64,000 nt of DNA, taken from positions 1-64,000 of the forward strand of contig NZ_JAJFES010000018.1 in assembly GCF_020708045.1 (NCBI RefSeq), given 5' to 3'. Of the stretch, positions 43,253-51,635 are shown piece after piece (within the stretch, counting starts at the first letter, position 1; each line of letters starts with the position of its first letter). Made by a program: the position numbers and the translations under genes. Source of the DNA: Massilia sp. IC2-278. Lineage in GTDB: Bacteria; Pseudomonadota; Gammaproteobacteria; Burkholderiales; Burkholderiaceae_D. The notes beneath the pieces are model-generated. The model was given only the letters and a program-made list of their open reading frames with translations, made no database searches and was not told the DNA's origin.

Positions 43253-44521
43253 ATGCAACTCGCCAGACCGGGCTCGGCAGCAGCCGAGCCAAACCATTCC
43301 GCCGCCCCCGAGGGAGTGCCGGCATTCGCGGCAGACGCCGCCAGGCCGGACTCCCTCGAGCCGCCTTCTCACGGCCATCCGCATCATCCCGACGACCTGG
43401 CCCTGCATTCCGGCGGCCTGCGTCTTCCCGTCCATGTGAACGCCCGAGGGCTGTCGCTGGGCATCCTGGCCACCGTGGCCTTTGTCTTCGCGCTGCAATG
43501 GGCGCAAAAATTCTTCGTGCCGCTCCTGCTCGGCATCTTCATCGCCTACACCCTGAGTCCGGTCGTACGCTGGCTCGAGCGCCTGCGCATCCCGCGCCTG
43601 ATCGGCGCCACCATCGTCACCGGCGTGCTGCTGGGCGGCATGGGCGCGACCATGTACCGGCTGCAGGACGAATTCTTCAACATCCTCGACGAACTGCCGA
43701 CGCTCACGCACAAGGTGACCAAGCTCGTCACCAGCGCCACCGGCGGCGAGGGCTCGACCATCCAGCGCGTGCAAAAGGCCGCCGCCGAGATCGAGCAGGC
43801 CACCGCCAACGTCGGCGCCAACCCGCGCCTGATCCAGCGCCGTCCCACGGTCGCGGCCCAGCACTCCTCGAGTTTCCGCATCACCGACTGGCTGCTGGCC
43901 GGCTCGGTCGGCCTGGCTTCCTTCGTCACCCAGTCGACCATGGTCGTGTTCCTGGTGTTCTTCCTGCTGCTGGCCGGCGACACCTTCAAGCGCAAGCTGG
44001 TCAAGCTGACCGGGCCCTCGCTGACGCGCAAGAAAGTGACCGTGCACATCCTGGACGACATCAACACCTCGATCCAGAACTACATGTTCATGCTGCTGGT
44101 CACGAACATCCTGCTGGCGCTGCTGATGTGGGTGGCACTGCGCGCGATCGGCCTGGAAAACGCCGGCGCCTGGGCCATCTTCGCCGGCGTGGCCCACATC
44201 ATGCCTTACTTCGGCCCCTTGCTGATCACCTCGGCCACCGGCCTGGTCGCCTTCATGCAGTTCGAGTCGCTGCGCATGGTCATCCTCGTGGCCGGCGCCT
44301 CGATGGGGATCGCCACCCTGGTCGGCATGGTCGTCACTACCTGGATGACCGGCAAGATCGCCAAGATGAACCCGGCCGCCGTGTTCGTCAGCCTGCTGTT
44401 CTGGGGCTGGCTGTGGGGCATGTGGGGCCTGCTGCTCGGCGTGCCGGTGGTGGTGGTGTTGAAGGTGGTGGCCGAGCGGGTCGAGGGGATGGAAGCGCTG
44501 GCGGAGCTGCTGGGCGAATAA
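43253..44521 (+). CDS. AI-2E/PerM-family membrane transporter
   Basis: A 422-residue inner-membrane protein of the AI-2E transporter (PerM/TqsA) family. After a disordered, His/Pro-rich start of about 65 residues come some eight membrane helices, from LGILATVAFVFALQWAQKFF to the C-terminal VSLLFWGWLWGMWGLLLGVP, including the family motif HIMPYFGPLLIT. Family members export autoinducer-2 or act as ion/H+ transporters; substrate is unknown here. No strong RBS before the ATG. Confidence 0.9.
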   Translation: MQLARPGSAAAEPNHSAAPEGVPAFAADAARPDSLEPPSHGHPHHPDDLALHSGGLRLPVHVNARGLSLGILATVAFVFALQWAQKFFVPLLLGIFIAYTLSPVVRWLERLRIPRLIGATIVTGVLLGGMGATMYRLQDEFFNILDELPTLTHKVTKLVTSATGGEGSTIQRVQKAAAEIEQATANVGANPRLIQRRPTVAAQHSSSFRITDWLLAGSVGLASFVTQSTMVVFLVFFLLLAGDTFKRKLVKLTGPSLTRKKVTVHILDDINTSIQNYMFMLLVTNILLALLMWVALRAIGLENAGAWAIFAGVAHIMPYFGPLLITSATGLVAFMQFESLRMVILVAGASMGIATLVGMVVTTWMTGKIAKMNPAAVFVSLLFWGWLWGMWGLLLGVPVVVVLKVVAERVEGMEALAELLGE

Positions 44522-44560
44522 GGGCACGGCATGCGGCAGGGGATGCCTATTGGCGACGGC

Positions 44561-44743
44561 TTATCTCACCGCGTCTGCGTCAAATTCGTTATGTAGATTG
44601 AATACGGTCCCTTTGCCAAATTGCGCTTCGAGCTTTTGCCGCGCGTCTTCGAGACTGTAGGCCGCGACTGCCACACGCTTGCCAGGAACGTCGGGACCGG
44701 CTTCCCAGATGATGGCGTGGTAGAGCTTCTGGTTCAGTTCCAT
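44561..44743 (-). CDS. Small conserved-looking hypothetical protein
   Basis: A 60-residue protein: MELNQKLYHAIIWEAGPDVP, then SLEDARQKLEAQFGKG and an acidic end. It looks like a compact alpha/beta protein of the type repeatedly seen next to unrelated genes in betaproteobacteria. No function is known to me. Confidence 0.7.
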   Translation of the reverse strand: MELNQKLYHAIIWEAGPDVPGKRVAVAAYSLEDARQKLEAQFGKGTVFNLHNEFDADAVR

Positions 44744-44889
44744 AATGGTATGGTGAGAGCGAATCGGCGGCGAATGCGGGCCTCGGATTGGGGGCAGGCA
44801 TGGGCGCTTATTGTAGACCGCCGCGCCAAAACTGGCGCGGTCTGGCTGAAGGTCGTTAATAGGATCGGCAAAGGCGCCTGTGATTATGT

Positions 44890-44925
44890 GGCGACGGAAG
44901 CGTGATTACTTTCGCTTCCATCGCC
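44890..44925. repeat. Hairpin downstream of yihY
   Basis: GGCGACGGAAGCG and CGCTTCCATCGCC pair with one mismatch around a 10-base loop. It lies 55 bases after the YihY stop on the minus strand and could be a weak terminator; no T run follows. Confidence 0.45.
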
Positions 44926-44980
44926 AAGACCTATGCACGGCACTCTGTGCTAGACAAAGAAAAAGTTCGACGCACGGTTT

Positions 44981-45895
44981 TCAGCTCATGCGCTTGACCT
45001 TCTTGGCCCCGGTCTCTTCCTTCGGCTTGTGCCGCAAGCTGCCTAGCTGCAGCGCATACTGGCGCGCGAACTCGGCGCCGAGGAAGAAGATCTGCGCCGA
45101 GTAATATACCCACAGCAGCAGGGCGATCAGCGAGCCGGCCGCGCCGAAGCTGTTGGCGGCGCCGCTGTTGCCGATGTACAGGCCGATGCCGAATTTCCCC
45201 AGCGTGAACATGGCGGCCGTGCCGAGCGCGCCGATGGTGACGTCGTGCCATGACAGGTGGACGCGCGGCAGCAGTTTGTAGATCGTCCCGAACAGGGTGG
45301 CGATGACGAGGAAGCTGATGCAGGAGGAAATCCAGCCGACGATGATCGACGCTTCCTTGTACATGCCGCCGAAATAATTTTCGACCACGGCCATTGCCGC
45401 GCTCACGACCAGCGACACCATCAGCAGGAAGCCCAGCACCAGGATCAGGCCGAACGAGAGCAGGCGCGTGCGCACCGTGTCCCACCAGCTGGCGTCCTTC
45501 GGCGGCGGCACGTCCCAGATCTCGTCCAGGCTGTCCTTCAGCTCGGCGAAGACAGAGGTGGCGCCGACCAGCAGCAGCACGGTGGCGATGATGGTGGCCA
45601 TCAGGCCGCTGTCTTTGTTTTGTGCGCCGGCCAGGATCGCCTGGATGGTGTCGGCGCCTTGCGCCCCGACCAGGCCGCGCAATTCATTGAAGAGCTGACC
45701 CTGCGCCGCTTCGGCGCCATAGAAGAAGCCGGCGATCGCGATCACCAGCACCAGGATCGGCGCCAGCGAGAACAGGGTGTAGTAAGCCAGTGCGGCGCCC
45801 TTGCTGGCGGCGCGGTGCTCCAGCCATTCGGTGACGGCGCACTTCATCACGTGGATGATCTGGCGTGAATATGGGAACCATTGTTTGACGGCCAT
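44981..45895 (-). CDS. YihY/BrkB-family membrane protein
   Basis: A 304-residue inner-membrane protein. The signature RAASKGAALAYYTLFSLAPIL opens the YihY/virulence factor BrkB domain (once called RNase BN), followed by about six membrane helices and the GSLIALLLWVYYSAQIFFLG core; the tail is basic. Function is unknown; members are linked to envelope integrity and serum resistance. It lies downstream of ompA, beyond a terminator. Confidence 0.92.
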   Translation of the reverse strand: MAVKQWFPYSRQIIHVMKCAVTEWLEHRAASKGAALAYYTLFSLAPILVLVIAIAGFFYGAEAAQGQLFNELRGLVGAQGADTIQAILAGAQNKDSGLMATIIATVLLLVGATSVFAELKDSLDEIWDVPPPKDASWWDTVRTRLLSFGLILVLGFLLMVSLVVSAAMAVVENYFGGMYKEASIIVGWISSCISFLVIATLFGTIYKLLPRVHLSWHDVTIGALGTAAMFTLGKFGIGLYIGNSGAANSFGAAGSLIALLLWVYYSAQIFFLGAEFARQYALQLGSLRHKPKEETGAKKVKRMS

Positions 45896-45924
45896 ACCGG
45901 ATCTCCAAAAAAGGGGAAAAGAAA

Positions 45925-45943
45925 AAGGGGCACGAGGCCCCTT
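45925..45943 (-). terminator. Rho-independent terminator of ompA
   Basis: AAGGGGC and GCCCCTT form a 7-bp stem; on the minus strand TTTTTCTTTT follows. A second perfect hairpin, CCGGACGTCC/GGACGTCCGG, lies beside it at 45948-45969. Together they separate ompA from yihY. Confidence 0.8.
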
Positions 45944-46013
45944 GAGCCGGACGTCCTGGGACGTCCGGGTGAAGGGGCAATGTCGATCTCATTGCCCCTG
46001 CCGGCTGACCGGA

Positions 46014-47051
46014 TTACTGCACGCGTTTTTCGATCGTGATCTGCTCGACTTCGACGCGGCGGTTCGGTTCCAGGCACTTGATCAGGTCTGCACGTTTCTT
46101 GTCGTTGCACTCGACGACAGGATTCGCTTCGCCCTTGCCGATGGCGTTCAGGCGGCTACCGTCGATGCCCTTGCTGACCAGGTAGTCACGCACGGCGTTG
46201 GCGCGGCGCTCCGACAGCTTCTGGTTGTAGCTGTCCGAACCCAGGCGGTCGGTGTAGCCGGTGATGTCGACGTTGGTGATGCTGGTGTCGGCTTGCAGGG
46301 CCATGGCGATCTCGTCCAGGCGGGTCTGTGGCATGCGCAGCTCAGCCTTGTCGAACTGGAACAGTTCGGTTGCCGACATCGTCACTTTTTCGAAACGTGC
46401 TGGCGGTGGTGGCGGCGGAGCGACCGGTGCCGGTGCCGGAGCCGGGGCTTCGACGACTGGTGCTGGAGCCGGTGCCGGTGGTGCTGGCGGCGGGTTGAAC
46501 GCGTAGTTCAGGCCGACGGTGACGTACTTGTTGTTGCTTTGTTCGAAGCCGTAGCGTTCGTCGTCACGCAGGAAGCCGCGCACCGAACGGATGTCGGCCT
46601 GCAGCGACCACTGTGGGCTCAGGCTTGCCTGGAAGCCGATACCGGCGGTGGCATATGGCGAGTTCTTGCTGACGAAACGCTGAGCGTTTTCAACCTTGTC
46701 GCGCTCGGCGCCGACGCCGAACAGGATGAATGGGCGGAACTGTTTACGCGACAGCATCAGCAGCGCATCGACACCGACCAGGGTCTGGCGATAGCGTGCA
46801 GCGCCATCTTCGGTACGGACCTGGGTGGCGCCGATCTGGATGTCCCAGTACGGGTGCACGGCCTTACCGAACTTCAGGCCGCCGCCCCAGTCCTTGTCGT
46901 CCACGCCGAAGTTGCTGTCAGGCTTCATGCCGACAACGCTAGGCTGGATGTACCAGGACGGGTTAATGATCTCAGACGCTTCTTGAGCCAGCGCGGTGCC
47001 GGCGGCGCAGAGCATTGCGACGGCCAGGGCGATCTTCTTCGAATTATTCAC
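46014..47051 (-). CDS. ompA: OmpA-family outer-membrane protein
   Basis: A 345-residue OmpA/OprF-type protein. Signal peptide cleaved after ALA (residue 22); residues about 25-195 form an eight-stranded beta barrel (ending KYVTVGLNYAF), about 200-230 a Pro/Ala hinge, and about 235-345 the OmpA C-terminal domain (NVDITGYTDRLGSDSYNQKLS, CLEPNRRVEVEQI) that binds peptidoglycan. I choose the GTG at 47051, because GGGAG lies 6 bases upstream and it gives a standard signal peptide; an in-frame ATG at 47087 is possible. A perfect Crp/Fnr-type box is at 47146-47159. Confidence 0.93.
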   Translation of the reverse strand: MNNSKKIALAVAMLCAAGTALAQEASEIINPSWYIQPSVVGMKPDSNFGVDDKDWGGGLKFGKAVHPYWDIQIGATQVRTEDGAARYRQTLVGVDALLMLSRKQFRPFILFGVGAERDKVENAQRFVSKNSPYATAGIGFQASLSPQWSLQADIRSVRGFLRDDERYGFEQSNNKYVTVGLNYAFNPPPAPPAPAPAPVVEAPAPAPAPVAPPPPPPARFEKVTMSATELFQFDKAELRMPQTRLDEIAMALQADTSITNVDITGYTDRLGSDSYNQKLSERRANAVRDYLVSKGIDGSRLNAIGKGEANPVVECNDKKRADLIKCLEPNRRVEVEQITIEKRVQ

Positions 47052-47116
47052 AGGAAACTCCCATAAGTTGAAAAGGTAGGGTGACATCGCGTGCCTTGAC
47101 AGTGATGTTGGAGTGA

Positions 47117-47159
47117 AGAATACGAGGCCGAGTTCCGGAGGGTCCGTGCGCTAGCGCAC
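47117..47159 (-). promoter_or_regulatory. GTGCG-N4-CGCAC box with -10, before ompA
   Basis: The box is the 14-bp perfect palindrome GTGCGCTAGCGCAC (47146-47159). On the minus strand TATTCT (47117-47122) follows after 23 bases. Confidence 0.7.
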
Positions 47160-47516
47160 CTATGAGTACTGCTGAGTGACAAAACCGCAACGTTGACAGC
47201 TTGATTTCACATTTGCTCTATATAGAGGGAAGGCGGATTTAACTTAATTGGAGGAAACTTTCTAATTTGTCGTGCTCCGTTGTAATCGTACAACAAACGC
47301 GATTTTTCTCGAGTTCATTTGATTTTTGACAAGTTCCATGCTTGTCGAAATTCTTCATGGAATTTTACCAATGTGGGCTGGCGCACAGACCGGACAGTCT
47401 GACGCAGGCAATCTTGTGGCCAGTTAAGCGGAACCCAAGGTGTTGTCAGGGTGTCAGACAGACACACAGCGACCCGGACCACACAGTCTCTCTCTATCTC
47501 AACGGAGTACACCAAC
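47160..47516. other. Promoter region of the wHTH gene
   Basis: No gene. A TTGACA at 47193-47198 with TCTATA 18 bases later is a fair sigma-70 promoter for the plus strand, though it lies 290 bases before the wHTH start. GACAAG/CTTGTC (47328-47333, 47341-47346) and TTCCATG/CATGGAA (47334-47340, 47356-47362) are interlocking inverted repeats that could be an operator. Confidence 0.4.
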
Positions 47517-48122
47517 ATGCATGCAACGACCCATCACAACGCGGTGCAAGGCGAACACGGCGCAGTGCACACTTCCAGCAACTCAGCGCTGATCGAACGC
47601 GTGCCGCCCCAACCGACCGAACGCGCCCCGATTTCGTTGGCGCCGATCGAGCGTGTGCGGTCTACCTCGGCCACCCAGCGCCGGATCGAGAACATGCAAA
47701 AGCTCATCAACGAACTGTCGACCCATGAGATGCTCGCCGACGAGATCGCATGGTTCCTGAAATTCTCGCCGTCCGGCGCCCGCAAGTACATCCGCGACCT
47801 GCGCGAAGCCGGCGTCATCGAACTGGCCCGCTATATCGAAGGCACCGCCACCTACCTGGGCAAGGCCGTGTACCAGATCTGCCCGGACCAGGAACGCGTG
47901 AAAGCCTTCCTGGCCGCCATCTGCCAGCCAAAGCGCGAAGGCGCCGCCCCACGCAAGGAGCGTCCAGGCCTGCGCGAGCAGAGCATGGCCGGCAGCGGCC
48001 GCCACTTCCACATCCTGGCCGACGACACCCACTACGCGATCCGCGTGAACCGCAGCCCGGTCGCCCGCGATCCGCTGGTCGCCGCTCTGTTCGGCCCAGC
48101 GCCTAACCAGGTCGGCAAGTAA
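47517..48122 (+). CDS. Winged-helix-like DNA-binding hypothetical protein
   Basis: A 201-residue soluble protein. The first 50 residues are polar and likely disordered; residues about 55-110 form a helix-turn-helix (RRIENMQKLINELSTHEMLADEIAWFLKFSPSGARKYIRDLREAGVIEL) with a wing (YIEGTATYLGKAVYQI); the end (GRHFHILADDTHYAIRVNRS) is another small domain. It looks like a conserved transcription factor of unknown target. RBS GGAG. A terminator follows at 48204-48226. Confidence 0.75.
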   Translation: MHATTHHNAVQGEHGAVHTSSNSALIERVPPQPTERAPISLAPIERVRSTSATQRRIENMQKLINELSTHEMLADEIAWFLKFSPSGARKYIRDLREAGVIELARYIEGTATYLGKAVYQICPDQERVKAFLAAICQPKREGAAPRKERPGLREQSMAGSGRHFHILADDTHYAIRVNRSPVARDPLVAALFGPAPNQVGK

Positions 48123-48203
48123 CGCGCTCCGGCGCCTGCCGGAAGTGCGCAGCGGTGGAGACCCGTGGCGCCCTTCCTGAATCGACGATCGCTGTCGTCA
48201 AGT

Positions 48204-48226
48204 AAACGCCGCCCAGTGCGGCGTTT
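48204..48226 (+). terminator. Terminator of the wHTH gene
   Basis: AAACGCCGC and GCGGCGTTT form a perfect 9-bp stem with loop CCAGT and a few T's after it. It lies 82 bases after the stop codon. Confidence 0.7.
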
Positions 48227-48321
48227 GCCGTTTACATCGAGTGGTTGGTCATTGCCGCCAGTTGAAAACCTGCCAACAAGCCCCACCTGCGGCGGATATC
48301 CTGATAACAGAAAGGAATCCC

Positions 48322-49074
48322 ATGCTGCCGAGTGCCGAATCGCTGGAAGGCAAACCAGTACCGAATGTCACGTTCAAGATCCGCCCGAACGACGTCTGGC
48401 AAGACCTGGGCAGCGACGAGCTGTTCAAGGGCAAGACCGTCGTCGTCTTTGCGTTGCCCGGTGCCTACACGCCTACCTGTTCCTCGACCCACCTGCCGCG
48501 CTACAACGAACTGGCCGCCGTGCTGCACGATAACGGTGTCGACGAGATCGTCTGCATCTCGGTCAACGATGCCTTCGTGATGAACGAATGGCGGCATGGC
48601 CAGGACGCGGACGCGATCACCTTCATCCCCGACGGCAATGCCGACTTCACGCGCGGCATGGGCATGCTGGTCGACAAGCGCGAACTCGGTTTCGGCCAGC
48701 GCTCGTGGCGCTATTCGATGCTGGTGCGCGACGGCGTGATCGAGAAGATGTTCATCGAAGAAGAGGGCGAGGGCGATCCTTTTGCCGTGTCCGATGCCGA
48801 CACCATGCTCAGGCACATCAACCCGCAGGCCGTGGCGCCGGAACCGATCGTCATGTTCTCGCGCCCCGGGTGCCCGTTCTGCGCACGCGCCAAGGCGGCG
48901 CTGGCACATCACCGTTTGCGTTTTACGGATATTTCTCAGAGCCAGAAGATCAATATCAGTGTGTTGCGCGCCGTGAGCGGGAACATCACCTGGCCCCAGG
49001 TCTTCATCGGAGGCCGCCTGATCGGCGGCGCCGATGAGCTCGATGCGCACCTGGCCCAGCGCGTGACGGCGTGA
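48322..49074 (+). CDS. Peroxiredoxin-glutaredoxin fusion
   Basis: A 250-residue hybrid enzyme. Residues 1-165 are a Prx5-type peroxiredoxin with the peroxidatic Cys53 in PGAYTPTCSSTHLP; residues about 173-250 are a glutaredoxin with CPFC (Cys184, Cys187). It should reduce peroxides with glutathione through its own glutaredoxin. This fusion (Haemophilus PGdx type) is known in several proteobacteria. ATG at 48322 has an AAGGA RBS. It stands alone between the wHTH gene and mtfA; a regulator such as OxyR is not encoded beside it. Confidence 0.93.
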   Translation: MLPSAESLEGKPVPNVTFKIRPNDVWQDLGSDELFKGKTVVVFALPGAYTPTCSSTHLPRYNELAAVLHDNGVDEIVCISVNDAFVMNEWRHGQDADAITFIPDGNADFTRGMGMLVDKRELGFGQRSWRYSMLVRDGVIEKMFIEEEGEGDPFAVSDADTMLRHINPQAVAPEPIVMFSRPGCPFCARAKAALAHHRLRFTDISQSQKINISVLRAVSGNITWPQVFIGGRLIGGADELDAHLAQRVTA

Positions 49075-49165
49075 GTGGCCCTGCTTTATCGGGCAAGGTG
49101 TGCGGCAACCTGCTTGCAGGCACGTCGGACAGCTTGATGGATGGCTTATTTGACAGGACGCGCTG

Positions 49166-50032
49166 ATGGAAGCCCTGCTGACCGTTTCCGCCCTCGTGGC
49201 CGCGGGCCTGTTGGCCTGGGCAATCCCGCGCTGGCGCCTGCACCGCGCGCTGGCCCGGCCCTTGCCGCAGGAGGCGCTGGACACGCTGGCGCGCAATGTC
49301 GAGCAGTATGGCGGCATGGGCGCCGCCCAGCGCACCCGCCTGGAGCGCCTGGTGCGCCGCTTTCTGCACGAAAAAACCTTCGTCGGCTGCGCCGGCCTCG
49401 AGATCACCGACGAAATGCGGGTGACCATCGCCGGCCAGGCCTGCCTGCTGCTGCTCGGCACCAGGGGCGAGCTGGTCTATCCGACCCTGCATTCGGTGCT
49501 GGTCTATCCCGGCGCCTTCCTGGTGCCGCGGCGCCAGGTCGACGAAGCCGGGGTGGTCAGCGAGGAACGCCAGGACTTGCTGGGCGAATCCTGGGGCGAC
49601 GGGCGCGTGATCCTGTCCTGGGACCACGTGCGCCGCAGCGACAACGAGGAGCCGCCTTCGCATAACGTCGTGCTGCACGAGTTCGCCCACCAGCTCGACA
49701 GCGAATCCGGCAGCACGAACGGCGCGCCTTACCTGGGCAGCGCCGAGCGCTACCGCAGCTGGTCGGAAGTGCTGTCGCGCGACTTCGCCGCCCTGCGCCA
49801 CGATGCCTGGTTCGGCCAGCAGGGCGTGCTCGACCATTACGGCGCCACCAATCCGGCCGAGTTCTTCGCGGTGGCCACCGAGGCCTTTTTCGAGCAGCCG
49901 CACCGCCTGGCCGAACGCCACGCGGCCCTGTTCGAGGAATTCCTGAAGTATTACCGGGTCGATCCACGCGCCTGGAGTGCGCCGCCGGCGCCGGTGCCGG
50001 ATTACGGCATGGTGTATGGGCAATGGCAGTAG
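49166..50032 (+). CDS. mtfA: MtfA-type zinc peptidase
   Basis: A 288-residue protein of the M90 (MtfA) family. The zinc site is HEFAH (His171, Glu172, His175) with a third ligand probably in NPAEFFAVATEAFFE. In E. coli MtfA sequesters Mlc (DgsA), relieving repression of glucose PTS genes, and has aminopeptidase activity. The N-terminus holds a hydrophobic segment that may anchor it. It lies 92 bases after the Prx-Grx gene. Confidence 0.92.
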   Translation: MEALLTVSALVAAGLLAWAIPRWRLHRALARPLPQEALDTLARNVEQYGGMGAAQRTRLERLVRRFLHEKTFVGCAGLEITDEMRVTIAGQACLLLLGTRGELVYPTLHSVLVYPGAFLVPRRQVDEAGVVSEERQDLLGESWGDGRVILSWDHVRRSDNEEPPSHNVVLHEFAHQLDSESGSTNGAPYLGSAERYRSWSEVLSRDFAALRHDAWFGQQGVLDHYGATNPAEFFAVATEAFFEQPHRLAERHAALFEEFLKYYRVDPRAWSAPPAPVPDYGMVYGQWQ

Positions 50033-50064
50033 ACCTGTCCTGGAGCGCGAGGCGCTCCAACTGC

Positions 50065-50106
50065 GTGCGTTTGCGTACAGATTGAGCAGCCCAGCAGGAG
50101 CATCCT
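50065..50106 (+). promoter_or_regulatory. GTGCG-N4-CGCAC-type box with weak -10, before 50135 gene
   Basis: GTGCG-TTTG-CGTAC (50065-50078, one mismatch, the same as the DUF4398 box) lies exactly 22 bases before CATCCT (50101-50106), a weak -10. It is outside the 31-47 kb block but precedes another glycine-zipper gene. Confidence 0.5.
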
Positions 50107-50134
50107 GTTGTCATTACAGACGCAGGAGAATCCC

Positions 50135-50689
50135 ATGTCTACCATCATTGCAGGACACTTCGAACTCCAGGACGAGGTCGACGTCGCGCGCCGTGCCCTG
50201 GCCGAGGCCGGTTTCAGCCAGGAGCGCATCAGCGCGTTTTACCTGAGCCAGGCCGGCCAGCACGACATGACCCCGATCGGCGGCGACAACCTCCATTCGC
50301 CGGGCGCCAAGGAAACCCCGGTCGGGGTGGTGCAGGGCGCGGCCACCGGCGGCGCCATTGGTGCGGCCGTCGGCACGGCCACGGTGCCGCTGACCGGCCC
50401 GGCCGGCCCGATCGTTGGCGGCCTGGTCGGCGCCCACGTCGGTTCGCTGTTCAGCTTTTCCAAGATGAAGGAAGCCGGCGAGCACGAAGAGGGCGGGCGC
50501 GCGCCGGTCGAGCAGCGCAAGGCGGGCATGCTGGTGGCCGTCGCCTTCGACGAAGCCGGCGACGAGGGGCGCGCCGTCGAAGTGTTGCGCAAGCTGGGTG
50601 CGGTACAGATCGAACGGGCGCGCGGGAACATCGTGGACGGCGACTGGGCCGATTTCGATCCGTCGCAGCCGCCGGATATTGTGCACTGA
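50135..50689 (+). CDS. Glycine-zipper stress-type protein
   Basis: A 184-residue protein without a signal peptide. The N-terminus (IAGHFELQDEVDVARRALAEAG) resembles general-stress proteins of the YflT type; residues about 70-115 form a glycine-zipper membrane hairpin (GAATGGAIGAAVGTATV, then GPIVGGLVGAHVGSLF); the C-terminus repeats an alpha/beta motif (AGMLVAVAFDEAGDEGRAVEVLRKLG). RBS GGAG. Its promoter carries a Crp/Fnr-type box. Confidence 0.78.
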   Translation: MSTIIAGHFELQDEVDVARRALAEAGFSQERISAFYLSQAGQHDMTPIGGDNLHSPGAKETPVGVVQGAATGGAIGAAVGTATVPLTGPAGPIVGGLVGAHVGSLFSFSKMKEAGEHEEGGRAPVEQRKAGMLVAVAFDEAGDEGRAVEVLRKLGAVQIERARGNIVDGDWADFDPSQPPDIVH

Positions 50690-50800
50690 GCGCCCACTGA
50701 GCCAGTACCGGGCGCTCACCGCGCATTCGCCGCCTGCTCGCTTGCCATTCGGCGAACCTGTTTTCCGGCGCACCGCAAGCGGGCCGGGCAGTATATGTAT

Positions 50801-50841
50801 TTGATCCATCTCAATGTTCACGGGAGCCGCGCTCCTAGACT
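50801..50841 (+). promoter_or_regulatory. FNR-like site and -10, before phbB
   Basis: TTGAT-CCAT-CTCAA (50801-50814) differs by one base from the FNR consensus TTGAT-N4-ATCAA. It lies 21 bases before TAGACT (50836-50841), again the class II position. FNR control of polyhydroxybutyrate genes is known in Herbaspirillum. Confidence 0.5.
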
Positions 50842-50882
50842 TGTCCGTTCCGGCCGCCTGGCCGTCGACAAGGGGACACAAG

Positions 50883-51629
50883 ATGGAAGAGAAACGCGTA
50901 GCACTGGTGACCGGGGGCATGGGCGGCCTCGGCACCGCCCTGTGCCGCCGCCTGCATGACGCGGGCTTTGCGGTTGCACTGACCTATTCGCCGGGCAATC
51001 CTGCCCCCGCAGGCTGGCTCGCCGCCCAGCGCGACGACCATTACCACTTTACCGCGTACAAACTCGACGTGACCGATCACGATGCCTGCGCCGCCACCGT
51101 GGCGCGCCTGCTCGATGCCTTCGGCCGCATCGACGTCCTGGTGAACAACGCCGGCATCACGCGCGACCGCAGCCTGCGCAAGATGTCGATGGACGACTGG
51201 CGCGCCGTGCTGTCCACCAACCTCGACAGCGTATTCAACATGAGCAAGGCGGTGATCGAGCCCATGGTGAACGGGCGCTGGGGCCGCATTGTCAACATTT
51301 CCTCGGTGAATGCGAACGCCGGCGCCTTCGGGCAGGCGAACTACGCCGCGGCCAAGGCCGGCATGCACGGTTTCACCAAGGCGCTGGCGCTGGAAACGGC
51401 GCGCTTCGGCATCACCGTCAACACGGTATCGCCGGGCTACCTGCGCACGAAGATGGTGAGCGCCGTGCCGGCCGAGATCATGCAGACGAAAATCCTGCCG
51501 CAGATTCCGGTGGGGCGCCTGGGCGAGCCGGACGAGGTGGCGGCCCTGGTTGCTTACCTGGCATCGGACGCGGCCGGTTTCGTGACCGGCGCCGACATTG
51601 CCATCAACGGCGGCCAGCACATGCGCTGA
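50883..51629 (+). CDS. phbB: Acetoacetyl-CoA reductase PhbB
   Basis: A 248-residue SDR enzyme. The NADPH motif TGGMGGLG is at about residues 10-17, NNAG near 89, and the catalytic Ser/Tyr/Lys in NISSVNANAGAFGQANYAAAKAG near 140-157. The SKAVIEPMVNGRWGRIVNI run is typical of PhbB. It reduces acetoacetyl-CoA to (R)-3-hydroxybutyryl-CoA for polyhydroxybutyrate. RBS AAGGGG. phbA and phbC are not adjacent. An FNR-like site precedes it. Confidence 0.92.
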   Translation: MEEKRVALVTGGMGGLGTALCRRLHDAGFAVALTYSPGNPAPAGWLAAQRDDHYHFTAYKLDVTDHDACAATVARLLDAFGRIDVLVNNAGITRDRSLRKMSMDDWRAVLSTNLDSVFNMSKAVIEPMVNGRWGRIVNISSVNANAGAFGQANYAAAKAGMHGFTKALALETARFGITVNTVSPGYLRTKMVSAVPAEIMQTKILPQIPVGRLGEPDEVAALVAYLASDAAGFVTGADIAINGGQHMR

Positions 51630-51635
51630 CTGCGC

